Shown piece after piece: positions 37,309 to 45,308 of a stretch of DNA of 64,000 nucleotides. Source of the stretch: Chthonobacter rhizosphaerae (GTDB lineage Bacteria > Pseudomonadota > Alphaproteobacteria > Rhizobiales > Pleomorphomonadaceae). Where the stretch lies: assembly GCF_013839525.1 (NCBI RefSeq), contig NZ_JACDIS010000004.1:62001-126000 (forward strand), written 5' to 3'. Each line of letters starts with the position of its first letter. Position 1 is the stretch's first letter. The notes beneath the pieces were generated by a model. The model was not told the origin of the DNA. It did no database searches and worked only from the letters and a program-made list of their open reading frames with translations. The translations under genes and the position numbers were made by a program.

Positions 37309-38394
37309 TCACCTTCTCCCCACCACCCCACCCCCTCGATCAAACACCACCACCTCCACCCTTCCCGCCCCGTCCCCCACCGCCTCCACGGCCGTCCGCC
37401 ACGCCCACTCCGCCACCACGTCCCCCACCTTCACCCCCCGCTTCTCCGCCTCCACCAGCACCTCGTTCGCCGCGTTCGCCCCCGGCACCCACGCGGCGAA
37501 ACTCTCATCCCCCCCGGCTTCGCGCACACGGTCCGCCAGCCAGGCCAGGTCCACGGGGCCGGCGCGGGAGTGGAGGTCGAGCATGCCCTGGCCGAGCTTC
37601 ACCATCTTGGCGAAGCCGCCCGCCACGGTGACGGTGGGCACCGGGTTGCGGCGCAGGTATTTCAGCATGCCGCCGGCGAAGTCGCCCATCTCGATGAGGG
37701 CGGTTTCGGGCAGGCCGTGCAGGCGCTGCACGGCCGCCTCGGAGGTGGTGCCGGTCGCGCCGGCGATGTGGGTGAGGCCGGAGGCGCGGGCGACGTCGAT
37801 GCCCCGGTGGATGGAGTGGATCCAGGCGGCGCAGCTGAACGGGATCACGATGCCGGTGGTGCCGAGCACCGAGAGGCCGCCCACGATGCCGAGCCGGCCG
37901 TTGAGGGTGCGGGTGGCGATCTGTTCGCCGCCCGGAATGGAGACGGTCACGGTCACGTCCGCCGGGCCGCCCACGGCGGCGCGGGCCTCCGTCAGGGCCA
38001 CGCGGATCATCTCGCGCGGCACCGGGTTGATGGCCGGCTCCCCGGGCGGGATCGGCAGGCCCGGCCGCGTCACGGTGCCGACGCCCGGTCCGGCGCGGAA
38101 CCGGACGCCCGCGCCCGCGGGCGCGGCCGCGACCGTCACCCACAGCATCGCCCCGTGGGTGGCGTCCGGGTCGTCGCCCGCGTCCTTGATCACGCCGGCG
38201 GAGGCGCCGTCCGCGCCCCGCTCCGTGCGGGCGAGCGCGAAGGCCGGCGTCTGGCCGCCCGGCAGGGTCACGGTCACCGGGTCGGGGAAGTCGCCCGTCA
38301 CCCAGCCCACGAAGGCCGCCTTGGCGGCGGCGGTCGCGCAGGTGCCGGTGGTCCAGCCGCGGCGAAGGGTCCTCGGGTCGGGCATCTCGTCCAT
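37309..38394 (-). CDS. cbiD: Cobalt-precorrin-5B C1-methyltransferase CbiD
   Basis: 361 residues. LRRGWTTGTCATAAAKAA at the N terminus, INPVPREMI near 145, GRLGIVGGLSVLGTTGIV near 189 and FAGGMLKYLRRNPVPTVTVAGGFAKM (positions about 260-285) are CbiD hallmarks. CbiD performs C1 methylation and deacylation in the anaerobic pathway; here it lies among aerobic cob genes where cobF would be expected, so it likely acts on the metal-free precorrin-5. ATG 38394 fits the family N terminus; a frame to 38637 adds an Arg/Ala-rich leader. It diverges from cobB across 233 bp. Confidence 0.92.
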   Translation of the reverse strand: MDEMPDPRTLRRGWTTGTCATAAAKAAFVGWVTGDFPDPVTVTLPGGQTPAFALARTERGADGASAGVIKDAGDDPDATHGAMLWVTVAAAPAGAGVRFRAGPGVGTVTRPGLPIPPGEPAINPVPREMIRVALTEARAAVGGPADVTVTVSIPGGEQIATRTLNGRLGIVGGLSVLGTTGIVIPFSCAAWIHSIHRGIDVARASGLTHIAGATGTTSEAAVQRLHGLPETALIEMGDFAGGMLKYLRRNPVPTVTVAGGFAKMVKLGQGMLDLHSRAGPVDLAWLADRVREAGGDESFAAWVPGANAANEVLVEAEKRGVKVGDVVAEWAWRTAVEAVGDGAGRVEVVVFDRGGGVVGRR

Positions 38395-38627
38395 GGCCGA
38401 GTGATAGCGCAGCCGCGCCGCGCCGTCATGCCGCCCCGCGCGGATGGCGCGCCGGCGAATGGCCACGCCCCGCGCGCCAGCGGGCGGCCGCCCGGAGGCG
38501 TTCCCGCCGAAGGCCCGCGCCTCGCGCCCACGCGGGCGCTTGCCAGCCGGCCCGCCGCCCGCCATGGTCGCGGCCCGCTCCGCCGCCCGTCCGCGCGCCA
38601 CCCGTCCCGCAAGCCCGGCCCCCGACG

Positions 38628-39962
38628 ATGACCGCACCCGCCCTCGCCCCCGGCCTTCTCGTCGCCGCGCCCAAGTCCGGCTCCGGGAAGACCACCGTCA
38701 CGCTCGGCCTGCAGCGGGCGCTCGCCCGGCGCGGGCTCACGGTGCGTGGCCTGAAGTCCGGGCCGGACTACATCGACCCCGCCTTCCACGCCGCCGCCAC
38801 GGGCGCGAGCGCCGCCAACCTGGACAGCTTCGCCATGCCGCCGGCCCTCCTCGACGGGCTCGCCGCCGAGGCCGCCGCCGGGGCGGACCTCGTGGTGGCG
38901 GAAGGCTCCATGGGTCTCTTCGACGGGGTCGGCCACACGCCCGGCCGCACCGGCGCCAGCGCCGATGTGGCGGCCCGGCTCGGCTGGCCGGTGGTGCTGG
39001 TGCTCGACGTGTCGGGCCAGGCCCAGTCCGCCGCCGCCGTGGCGCTCGGCTGCGCCCGGTTCGACGCGCGGATCACGGTCGCCGGCGTCATCCTCAACAA
39101 GGTGGCGAGCGAGCGTCACCGCCGCCTCGTCACGGAGGGCATGGAGCGGATCGGCCTGCCGGTGTTCGGCGCGCTGTCGAAGGCCGCGGGCCTCATCCTG
39201 CCGGAGCGCCACCTCGGCCTCGTGCAGGCGGGCGAGACCGCCGACCTTGCCGCCCGGCTCGATGCCCTCGCGGACGCGGTGGCGGACGCCGTGGACCTCG
39301 ACGCCGTGGTGGCCGCCGCCCAGCCCACCCGGGCCGCGGCCCCGGCCCATCCCGTCCTGCCGCTGCCGCCGCCGGGCGGGCGCATCGCCATCGCGCGGGA
39401 CGCCGCCTTCAGCTTCGTCTACCCGCACGTGGAGGCCGGCTGGCGGGCGGCGGGCGCGTCGCTCCACCCCTTCTCGCCCCTCGCCGACGAGGCGCCGGAC
39501 GAGACCTGCGACGCGCTCTGGCTGCCCGGCGGCTATCCGGAGCTCCACGCCGGCCGCCTCGCCGCAGCCGTGCGCTTTCGCGCCGGCGTGCGCCGCTTCG
39601 CCGAGACCCGGCCGGTCCACGGCGAGTGCGGCGGCTACATGGTTCTGGGCGAGACGCTGGAGGACGAGGCCGGCGTCGTCCACCCCATGCTCGGCCTCCT
39701 GCCGGTCGCCACCAGCTATGCCAGGCGCAGGCTGCACCTCGGCTACCGGGTGGCGACGCTCCTCGCCGACACGCCGCTCGGCCCCGCCGGCGCGGTGCTC
39801 ACCGGGCACGAATTCCACTACGCCAGCGTCACCAGCCCATCGCCGGAGCCCCGCGAGGCCTTCGCCACCGTCACCGACGCCACCGGGGCGGTCCTCGGCC
39901 CCACCGGCCACCGCCGGGGCTCCGTCACCGGCACCTTCTTCCACGCTATCGCGCGCGGATAG
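38628..39962 (+). CDS. cobB: Hydrogenobyrinic/cobyrinic acid a,c-diamide synthase
   Basis: 444 residues. N-terminal ATPase domain with P-loop APKSGSGKTT near residues 14-23 and SGPDYIDPAFH near 44; C-terminal class-I-like glutamine amidotransferase domain with nucleophile C334 in HGECGGYM and LPGGYPELHAG just before. FNFVYPH-type motif appears as FSFVYPHVEAGW near 262. It amidates the a and c side chains using glutamine, the step before cobalt insertion by CobNST. The 233-bp gap to cbiD contains no gene. Confidence 0.94.
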   Translation: MTAPALAPGLLVAAPKSGSGKTTVTLGLQRALARRGLTVRGLKSGPDYIDPAFHAAATGASAANLDSFAMPPALLDGLAAEAAAGADLVVAEGSMGLFDGVGHTPGRTGASADVAARLGWPVVLVLDVSGQAQSAAAVALGCARFDARITVAGVILNKVASERHRRLVTEGMERIGLPVFGALSKAAGLILPERHLGLVQAGETADLAARLDALADAVADAVDLDAVVAAAQPTRAAAPAHPVLPLPPPGGRIAIARDAAFSFVYPHVEAGWRAAGASLHPFSPLADEAPDETCDALWLPGGYPELHAGRLAAAVRFRAGVRRFAETRPVHGECGGYMVLGETLEDEAGVVHPMLGLLPVATSYARRRLHLGYRVATLLADTPLGPAGAVLTGHEFHYASVTSPSPEPREAFATVTDATGAVLGPTGHRRGSVTGTFFHAIARG

Positions 39963-40190
39963 CAGGAAGGCGCGCGGAAGGGTCGTCTTCGCCAGGCCAC
40001 CCTCTGACGCGAAGACCACCTTCTGACGCAAAGACAGAACCGGCCCGCCCCGCCGCCCTTCGATCCTATCCTGCGCTCCCGAACCGTCACCCCGGCGCAG
40101 GCCGGGGCCCAACCGACCGCGCCGTCACCCTCGAGCTTCCGGCCAACGCTGCCGACGGCCGTACCCCGGCCTCCGCCGGAACGACGGCTC
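39963..40190. repeat. Repeat-rich gap after cobB
   Basis: Contains a fragment like the cobG element (GCGGAAGGGTCGTCTTC at 39978), a tandem pair CCACCCTCTGACGCGAAGAC / CCACCTTCTGACGCAAAGAC at about 40000-40038, and an inverted pair CACCCCGGCGCAGGCCGGGG near 40088 and TACCCCGGCCTCCGCCGGAA near 40162. No gene is seen between cobB and the transporter start. Confidence 0.5.
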
Positions 40191-40359
40191 GGCACGGTGA
40201 CGCGCCCCTTCGCCCGCCCCATCCCATCCCTCCCGCTCCCGCTTGATCCCCGCATCCGCAGCCCCTATACGAAACCGCCTATCCGTTGGGCACCTTGCCC
40301 ACCTCCTCGGCGCCGGCGATCCGTCGCCCGTCGCCGCCTCCGGACCGCGTCCCCGCATC

Positions 40360-41616
40360 ATGACCGCCGCGCCGATCGAAACGCCGCCCTCCGCGCCCCC
40401 GCCGGCGCGTCCGCCCCGTGGCCGGGCGGCCGTCGCGCTCCTCGGCGTCAGCCTGGTGCTGGTGTCCTTCAATCTCCGGCCGATCTTCCCGTCGCTCTCC
40501 GCCGTCCTGCCGGACGCGACGCGGGACCTGCAGCTGTCGGCGGCCTTCACCAGCCTCATCACCACCTTGCCGGTGCTCTGCCTCGGCCTGTTCGCGCCCT
40601 TCGCGCCGGGCCTCGCCCGCCGGTTCGGGGCGGAGCGCACGGTCATGCTGGCGATGACGCTGCTCGCCGTCGGCACCGCGCTCCGCGGCCACGGCAGCGC
40701 GGCCGGCCTGATGGTCGGGTCGCTCGCCGCCGGCGCGTCGATCGCGATCGGCAACGTCCTGCTGCCGAGCCTCGTCAAGCGCGATTTCCCGGCCTCCGCC
40801 GCCCTGATGACCGGCCTCTACACCATGGCGCTCTGCGGCGGCGCGGCGCTCGCGGCCGGCGTCACCGTGCCGCTGGAGCAGGCGGCCGGCGGCAGCTGGC
40901 GGTTCGCGCTCGCGGTCTGGGCCCTGCCGGCGCTCCTGGTGGCCGGGCTCTGGATCGTCCAGCAGCCGCGCAACGCGCCGGCCCCCGCCGTCCGCGTGGC
41001 CGGCGCCGGGCCGCGTCGCCGGCTCTGGCGCGGCCTCGCCCACGACCGGCTCGCCTGGCAGGTGACGCTCTTCATGGGGCTCCAGTCGGCCCTCGCCTAC
41101 ATCGTGTTCGGCTGGCTCGCCCCCATGCTGCGCGACCGGGGCCTCTCCGCCGTCGACGCCGGGCTGGTGGTGTCGGTCTGCGTCCTCGCCCAGACGGTGT
41201 CGTGCCTCGCGGCGCCGGGCCTTGCGGTGCGCGGGCGCGACCAGCGGCTGATCGCCGTCACCATCGTGGCCTGCGCGGTGTTCGGCCTGTTCGGCTGCTT
41301 CTACGCGCCGCTCTGGACCGTGTGGGGCTGGGCCGTCCTCCAGGGCATCGGCCAGGGCAGCCTGATCGCGGTCGCCATGACGATCATCGTGCTCCGCTCG
41401 CCGGACAACCTGGTGGCCGCCGAGCTGTCCAGCATGGCCCAGTCCGTCGGCTACTGCCTCGCGGCCGCCGGGCCGCTCCTCGCCGGCCTCCTTAACGGCT
41501 GGACGGGCAGCTTCACCGGCACCGCCGTGCTGGTCGGCCTTCTCGGCCTCGGCGCCAGCGCCGCCGCCCTCGGGGCCGGGCGCGCCCGCCTCGTCAAGGC
41601 CGATCCGCCCGGCTGA
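40360..41616 (+). CDS. MFS transporter, CynX/NimT-like
   Basis: 418 residues from ATG 40360, twelve TM segments after a 25-residue Pro-rich N terminus. SFNLRPIFPSLSAVLPD near 36 is the family signature of the CynX/NimT (cyanate permease/2-nitroimidazole) branch, followed by LITTLPVLCLGLFAP. Substrate unknown. A longer frame from 40243 includes non-conserved residues overlapping the repeat-rich gap. Not obviously linked to cobalamin. Confidence 0.85.
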   Translation: MTAAPIETPPSAPPPARPPRGRAAVALLGVSLVLVSFNLRPIFPSLSAVLPDATRDLQLSAAFTSLITTLPVLCLGLFAPFAPGLARRFGAERTVMLAMTLLAVGTALRGHGSAAGLMVGSLAAGASIAIGNVLLPSLVKRDFPASAALMTGLYTMALCGGAALAAGVTVPLEQAAGGSWRFALAVWALPALLVAGLWIVQQPRNAPAPAVRVAGAGPRRRLWRGLAHDRLAWQVTLFMGLQSALAYIVFGWLAPMLRDRGLSAVDAGLVVSVCVLAQTVSCLAAPGLAVRGRDQRLIAVTIVACAVFGLFGCFYAPLWTVWGWAVLQGIGQGSLIAVAMTIIVLRSPDNLVAAELSSMAQSVGYCLAAAGPLLAGLLNGWTGSFTGTAVLVGLLGLGASAAALGAGRARLVKADPPG

Positions 41617-41812
41617 CCGCCTCCGCCGGCCCGCCTCGCCCGACGCCGAAGCGACCCGCCCGGGCCGCCGCCCGCCCGCGTCTGCTCGGCTCGCGCTTTC
41701 GATCAATTTGTTCGGCTGTGTATGCTAGCAGACATACGGCCGCCGTTTCGTCATGTTAGACAATGCGCGTAGCATGCCGACGTTGTAATATGTTCGGTGG
41801 CGGGGGCGGGTG

Positions 41813-42607
41813 ATGCAAGTCGTTGCAAGGAATGACGTTTTTTCTCAGGCGCGGTATCGGAACCGTTTGCTCGACGCGTTGAGGCAGCCGGATGCGGAGC
41901 TTCTCGCCGGCGCGTCGGAGCGGGTGACGCTGGAGCGCGGCCAGGTCCTGTTCGAGCCGGGCGACGACGTCGGCGTCGTCCACTTCCCGTGCGGGCCGAC
42001 GATCGCGGCGCTCATCGTCACCATGGAGAACGGCGCCGTGGTGGAGACCGCCACCATCGGCCGCGAAGGCGCGGTCGGCGGCATCGTCAGCCAGGGCAAC
42101 CTGCCGGCCTTCGCGCGCGGCGTGGTGCAGGTTGCCGGCCCGGCGATCCGGATCGACGCGACCCGCCTCCAGGAGCTGAAGGCCCGCTCGGTCGCCATGC
42201 GCAACCTGTTCGCCCGCTACGCGGACTGCCTGCTGGCGCAGATCCTCCAGTCGGTCGCCTGCAACGCGCTCCATCCCATGGAGGGCCGGTGCGCGCGCTG
42301 GCTCCTGGCCCTGCAGGATCGGATCGGCGGCGAGGACCTGCCGGTCACCCAGCAGACCCTGGCGGACCTTCTCGGCGTCCAGCGCACCTACCTGTCGCGC
42401 GTGCTCGCGTCCCTGCAGCGGCGCGGCCTCGTCCGGTCGAACCGGGGCGTGATCCGCATCCACAGCCGCGACGAGCTGGAGAAGGCCTCGTGCGAGTGCT
42501 ACGCCGCCGTGCGCAGCCATTACGACGCCGTCCTCAGCGGCATCTACCCGACCGCGCCGCTCGCCACCGGCACCGGCGGCCCGGCCGCCCCGGGGGTGCT
42601 GCCATGA
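41813..42607 (+). CDS. Crp/Fnr-family transcriptional regulator
   Basis: 264 residues. A cyclic-nucleotide-binding-like beta barrel (about 25-140) lacks the N-terminal Cys cluster of Fnr and the cAMP-specific residues of Crp. The helix-turn-helix is PVTQQTLADLLGVQRTYLSR near 180. The C-terminal CECYAAVRSHYDAVL is typical of the alphaproteobacterial subgroup that accompanies sensor kinases. The upstream 193 bp include an inverted repeat GTATG-N8-CATAC at 41720-41737 that could be an operator. A GTG precedes the ATG by three bases; the exact start is uncertain. Followed after 64 bp by an HWE kinase. Confidence 0.88.
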   Translation: MQVVARNDVFSQARYRNRLLDALRQPDAELLAGASERVTLERGQVLFEPGDDVGVVHFPCGPTIAALIVTMENGAVVETATIGREGAVGGIVSQGNLPAFARGVVQVAGPAIRIDATRLQELKARSVAMRNLFARYADCLLAQILQSVACNALHPMEGRCARWLLALQDRIGGEDLPVTQQTLADLLGVQRTYLSRVLASLQRRGLVRSNRGVIRIHSRDELEKASCECYAAVRSHYDAVLSGIYPTAPLATGTGGPAAPGVLP

Positions 42608-42671
42608 CCCGCCGCGCGGCCCCGCCCCGCATCCGGCCGTCCGGCCGTCCCGTCCAACGGAGGCGCCCGCG

Positions 42672-43781
42672 ATGACCGCAGCTCCCAGTCCGGCGTGCGA
42701 GGACCCGGTCGAGTCCCGCCTGGAGCGGGACGCCGCCCGGATCCTGGCCGAGACCGGCGCCACGAGCCTCACGGTGCGGTTCGCCGACCGGCCGGACTGG
42801 CATGCCGGCGCGCGGCCGCAGGACGACCTGGAGATCCTGATCGACACCATCCCGCACATCGCCTGGCGGGCCGACCCGGAGGGCCGGCTCACCTATGTGA
42901 ACGCCCGCTACGTCGACTACATCGCCGACGACAGGACCGGCTCCCTCGGCGACCGCTGGCTCGCCATCGTCCACCCGGACGACCGGGAACTCAGCGCCGT
43001 CTCCTGGGCCGCCGCCGTGGCCGCCGGGCGCGAGCATCACCTGGAACACCGGCTGAAGGTCCGCTCCGGCGCCTATCACTGGTTCGTGTCGCGCGGCATT
43101 CCGGTGCGCACCGCCGACGGCACCATCACGGGCTGGTTCGGCACCGCCACGGACATCGAGACGGAGAAGCGCACCGCCGAGGCGCTGTCGCTCCTCAGCC
43201 GCGAGCTCGTCCACCGCATCAAGAACATCTTCGCGGTCGTCTCCAGCCTCGTCCACCTCAGCTTCCGCGGCCCCCTCGCGGCGCGCGGCGAAGTGGCGAC
43301 GCTCCAGGAGCGGATCGCCGCCCTCGCCAGCGCCCACGAGCACGTGCGGCCGCAGAGCCCCTCGGACCGGCGGGAGGCCAATCTCCTCGCCCTGGTGACG
43401 TCCCTGATGGCGCCCTACCGCCATGCCGCCGCCGAACGGATCCGGATCGCGGGCGACGACCTGCCGGTCGGTCCGCACGCCGCCGGCGCGCTCGCCCTCG
43501 TGCTTCACGAGCAGGCGACCAACGCGGTCAAGTACGGCGCCCTGGCCGATCTCGGCGGCGAGGTGTCGATCCGCGTCGACGCCTCGGCCGACCACGTGCT
43601 GATCCGATGGACCGAGACCGGCGGCCCCCCGGTGGCCGGTCCGCCCCGCCGGCGCGGCTTCGGCACCGATCTGGCGGCCCGCAGCGTCGCCGACCAGCTC
43701 CAGGGCCGGATGGACTACGACTGGCGGCCCGAGGGCCTCGCCATCGAGATCAGCGTCCCGGCGCTCTCCCTCCACCGCTGA
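42672..43781 (+). CDS. PAS-domain HWE-family histidine kinase
   Basis: 369 residues, no TM segments. PAS about 50-170 (DTIPHIAWRADPEGRLTYVN, HPDDRE, then GWFGTATDIETEKR). The HWE phospho-acceptor is in LSRELVHRIKNIFAVVSSL near 178, and the ATPase part has HEQATNAVKYGAL near 280 and the W-x-E motif IRWTETGG near 318, which define the HWE class common in Hyphomicrobiales. Such kinases often sense light or general stress. It is probably co-transcribed with the Crp/Fnr gene; its regulator target is not visible. Confidence 0.9.
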   Translation: MTAAPSPACEDPVESRLERDAARILAETGATSLTVRFADRPDWHAGARPQDDLEILIDTIPHIAWRADPEGRLTYVNARYVDYIADDRTGSLGDRWLAIVHPDDRELSAVSWAAAVAAGREHHLEHRLKVRSGAYHWFVSRGIPVRTADGTITGWFGTATDIETEKRTAEALSLLSRELVHRIKNIFAVVSSLVHLSFRGPLAARGEVATLQERIAALASAHEHVRPQSPSDRREANLLALVTSLMAPYRHAAAERIRIAGDDLPVGPHAAGALALVLHEQATNAVKYGALADLGGEVSIRVDASADHVLIRWTETGGPPVAGPPRRRGFGTDLAARSVADQLQGRMDYDWRPEGLAIEISVPALSLHR

Positions 43782-43817
43782 CGCCGCCGCGTCGGCCCCG
43801 GTCGGGCGCCGTCCGGC

Positions 43818-44714
43818 TCAGGCCGGAACCGGCGCGGAGGCGTCGCCGGTCGGCAGCGGCACGGTCAGGTTCACGAGCGCCCGCACCGGCAGGTGGTCGG
43901 AGGCGACGCGGGCGAGCGGGCTCTGGTGCACCACCGTGGTCTCCACGGTGCCGTGCGGCCAGCCGAGAATGCGGTCGAGCGCGAAGATCGGCCGGCGCGA
44001 CGGGAAGCTCGGGTGGCTCTGGAGGGCCGGCCCGAACAGGGGCTCCAGCTCCGCCAGCGGGCTGTCCGGCCGGCCGGGCCGCCATTCGTTGAAGTCGCCC
44101 ATCAGCACCGTCGGCATCGGGTCGCTTCGGTCGATCGCCTGCACGAGCGCCGCCGCCTGCTGGCGCCGCGACTGGCGCAGAAGGCCGAGGTGCGCCGCCA
44201 CCACCCGAAGCCGCCCGCCCGGCAGGTCCAGTTCCGCCATCACGGCGCCGCGCGGCTCCGCGTAGGGCAGCGTCAGGCGCTTCACCCGCATGGCGGTTCC
44301 GGCCCGCACGAAGATGGCGTTGCCGTGCCAGCCGTGGCTCGCCGGCCGCACGGCCACGGGCACCAGCGTCAGCCCCGCCTCCTTCTCGATCCGCGTGAGG
44401 TCGAGGAGGCCCTGGCGGATGCCGAGCCGCCGGTCCGCCTCCTGGAGGGCGAGCACGTCCGCGTCGAGCTCCCGGATCACCTGGAGGATCCGGTCCGGGT
44501 CGAAGCGGCCGTCGGTGCCCACGCACTTGTGGATGTTGTAGGAGGCCGCCACCAGCCGTCCGGCCCGGGCCTCTCCGTCGGGAAACAGCGCGGCGGCTTC
44601 GGCCCTCGGCAGCACGCTGTCCAGAAGTTCGGCGATTCGTCGGCGGCGCCCTCGCTGGCGCAAGCCATCGAAGGCTGTCCGGAACCTCGAACGTCTTTCG
44701 GTCATCGGCACCAT
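43818..44714 (-). CDS. Endonuclease/exonuclease/phosphatase-family protein
   Basis: 298 residues. EEP-fold motifs: ASYNIHKCVGTDGRFDPDR near 57, LALQEAD near 87 (metal Glu), GWHGNAIFVR near 128, AAHLGLL near 170, LMGDFNEW near 205, and SDHLPVRA near 270 (catalytic His). Substrate could be a nucleic acid or a phospholipid; it is not distinguishable here. ATG 44714 has GGACGAG directly upstream; a frame to 44897 would run through an intergenic repeat, so it was rejected. Confidence 0.85.
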   Translation of the reverse strand: MVPMTERRSRFRTAFDGLRQRGRRRRIAELLDSVLPRAEAAALFPDGEARAGRLVAASYNIHKCVGTDGRFDPDRILQVIRELDADVLALQEADRRLGIRQGLLDLTRIEKEAGLTLVPVAVRPASHGWHGNAIFVRAGTAMRVKRLTLPYAEPRGAVMAELDLPGGRLRVVAAHLGLLRQSRRQQAAALVQAIDRSDPMPTVLMGDFNEWRPGRPDSPLAELEPLFGPALQSHPSFPSRRPIFALDRILGWPHGTVETTVVHQSPLARVASDHLPVRALVNLTVPLPTGDASAPVPA

Positions 44715-44751
44715 CTCGTCCGTCAGTGAGGCCAGGCCGGCTGCTCGCGCT

Positions 44752-44860
44752 TGGAGCATTCTCCGATCAAGTTGCACGGCTTGATCGCCGAGAGAACGCT
44801 CCAGCTTCTTGAATCTGGAGCGATTTCTTGTCGACCTGACGATTCCGTCAGGTCGGAAAG
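44752..44860. repeat. Intergenic palindromic repeat, GCATTCTCCGATCAAG family, copy 2
   Basis: GGAGCATTCTCCGATCAAG pairs with CTTGATCGCCGAGAACGCTCC, then AGCTTcttgaaTCTGGAGCG follows, matching the copy at 16525-16600. Immediately after lies a second hairpin GACCTGACGattcCGTCAGGTC near 44834-44855. Confidence 0.75.
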
Positions 44861-44982
44861 CGCTTAGCCAAGAACGGCGCGAAGGGCAACCGGTCAACGG
44901 CGAACGCCCGGAGTGGGCCGCCCGTTCACCGCGCGCGCCGCCCTCGTGCGTCCGGGCCCGGCCTGGACAATCGATGGTGCAG

Positions 44983-45015
44983 AAAAACGGCCGCTCCGTC
45001 GCGCGGAGCGGCCGT
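44983..45015 (-). terminator. Strong intrinsic terminator reading on the minus strand
   Basis: A perfect 12-bp stem ACGGCCGCTCCG/CGGAGCGGCCGT with a 5-base loop is flanked on the minus-strand 3' side by TTTTT. It would end transcription coming from the hypothetical gene at 45309-46421 or from an RNA encoded between. Confidence 0.7.
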
Positions 45016-45308
45016 GGATCAGCGGCGGCCCGTCGTCCGGGACGGAGAGCCGGGATCGTGCAAGGTCAGCCGGTCCGCGGGCGCGAGCGTCGCACCGATG
45101 GTGCGTCGCGCCGATTCGGCCGGCTTTGCTGCGGTCGGAGGAGAGGAAGCGATGCCAGGGAGGACGGCACCGGTTCCACCGGATGCGGTGGAATGCCCCC
45201 CACCGCGTGGCCAAGAAGAGCACGCGGCCCGCGCCGCCGAAAGTCGGGGCGAACCCTATCGGCATTCCTTCGCCGAGAGGCGGCGTAAAAACCAAGGCGT
45301 GTGGGGCA
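45016..45308 (-). other. Possible structured RNA region or long structured 3' UTR
   Basis: About 290 bases lie between the stop at 45309 and the intrinsic terminator with no convincing protein. They hold several strong hairpins: a ten-pair stem around GCACC-GAT-GGTGC at about 45088-45110, TTCCACC-GGATGC-GGTGGAA near 45174-45193, CGCGTG/CACGCG near 45204-45227, and CGCC-GAGA-GGCG near 45270. I could not match it to RNase P, tmRNA, 6S or SRP RNA. It could be a trans-acting RNA or only the 3' UTR. Confidence 0.25.

Noticed and set aside
42604-42675. A 23-codon Arg/Pro frame overlapping the Crp/Fnr stop
   Set aside because: Low complexity and too short to support; probably chance in the 64-bp gap.
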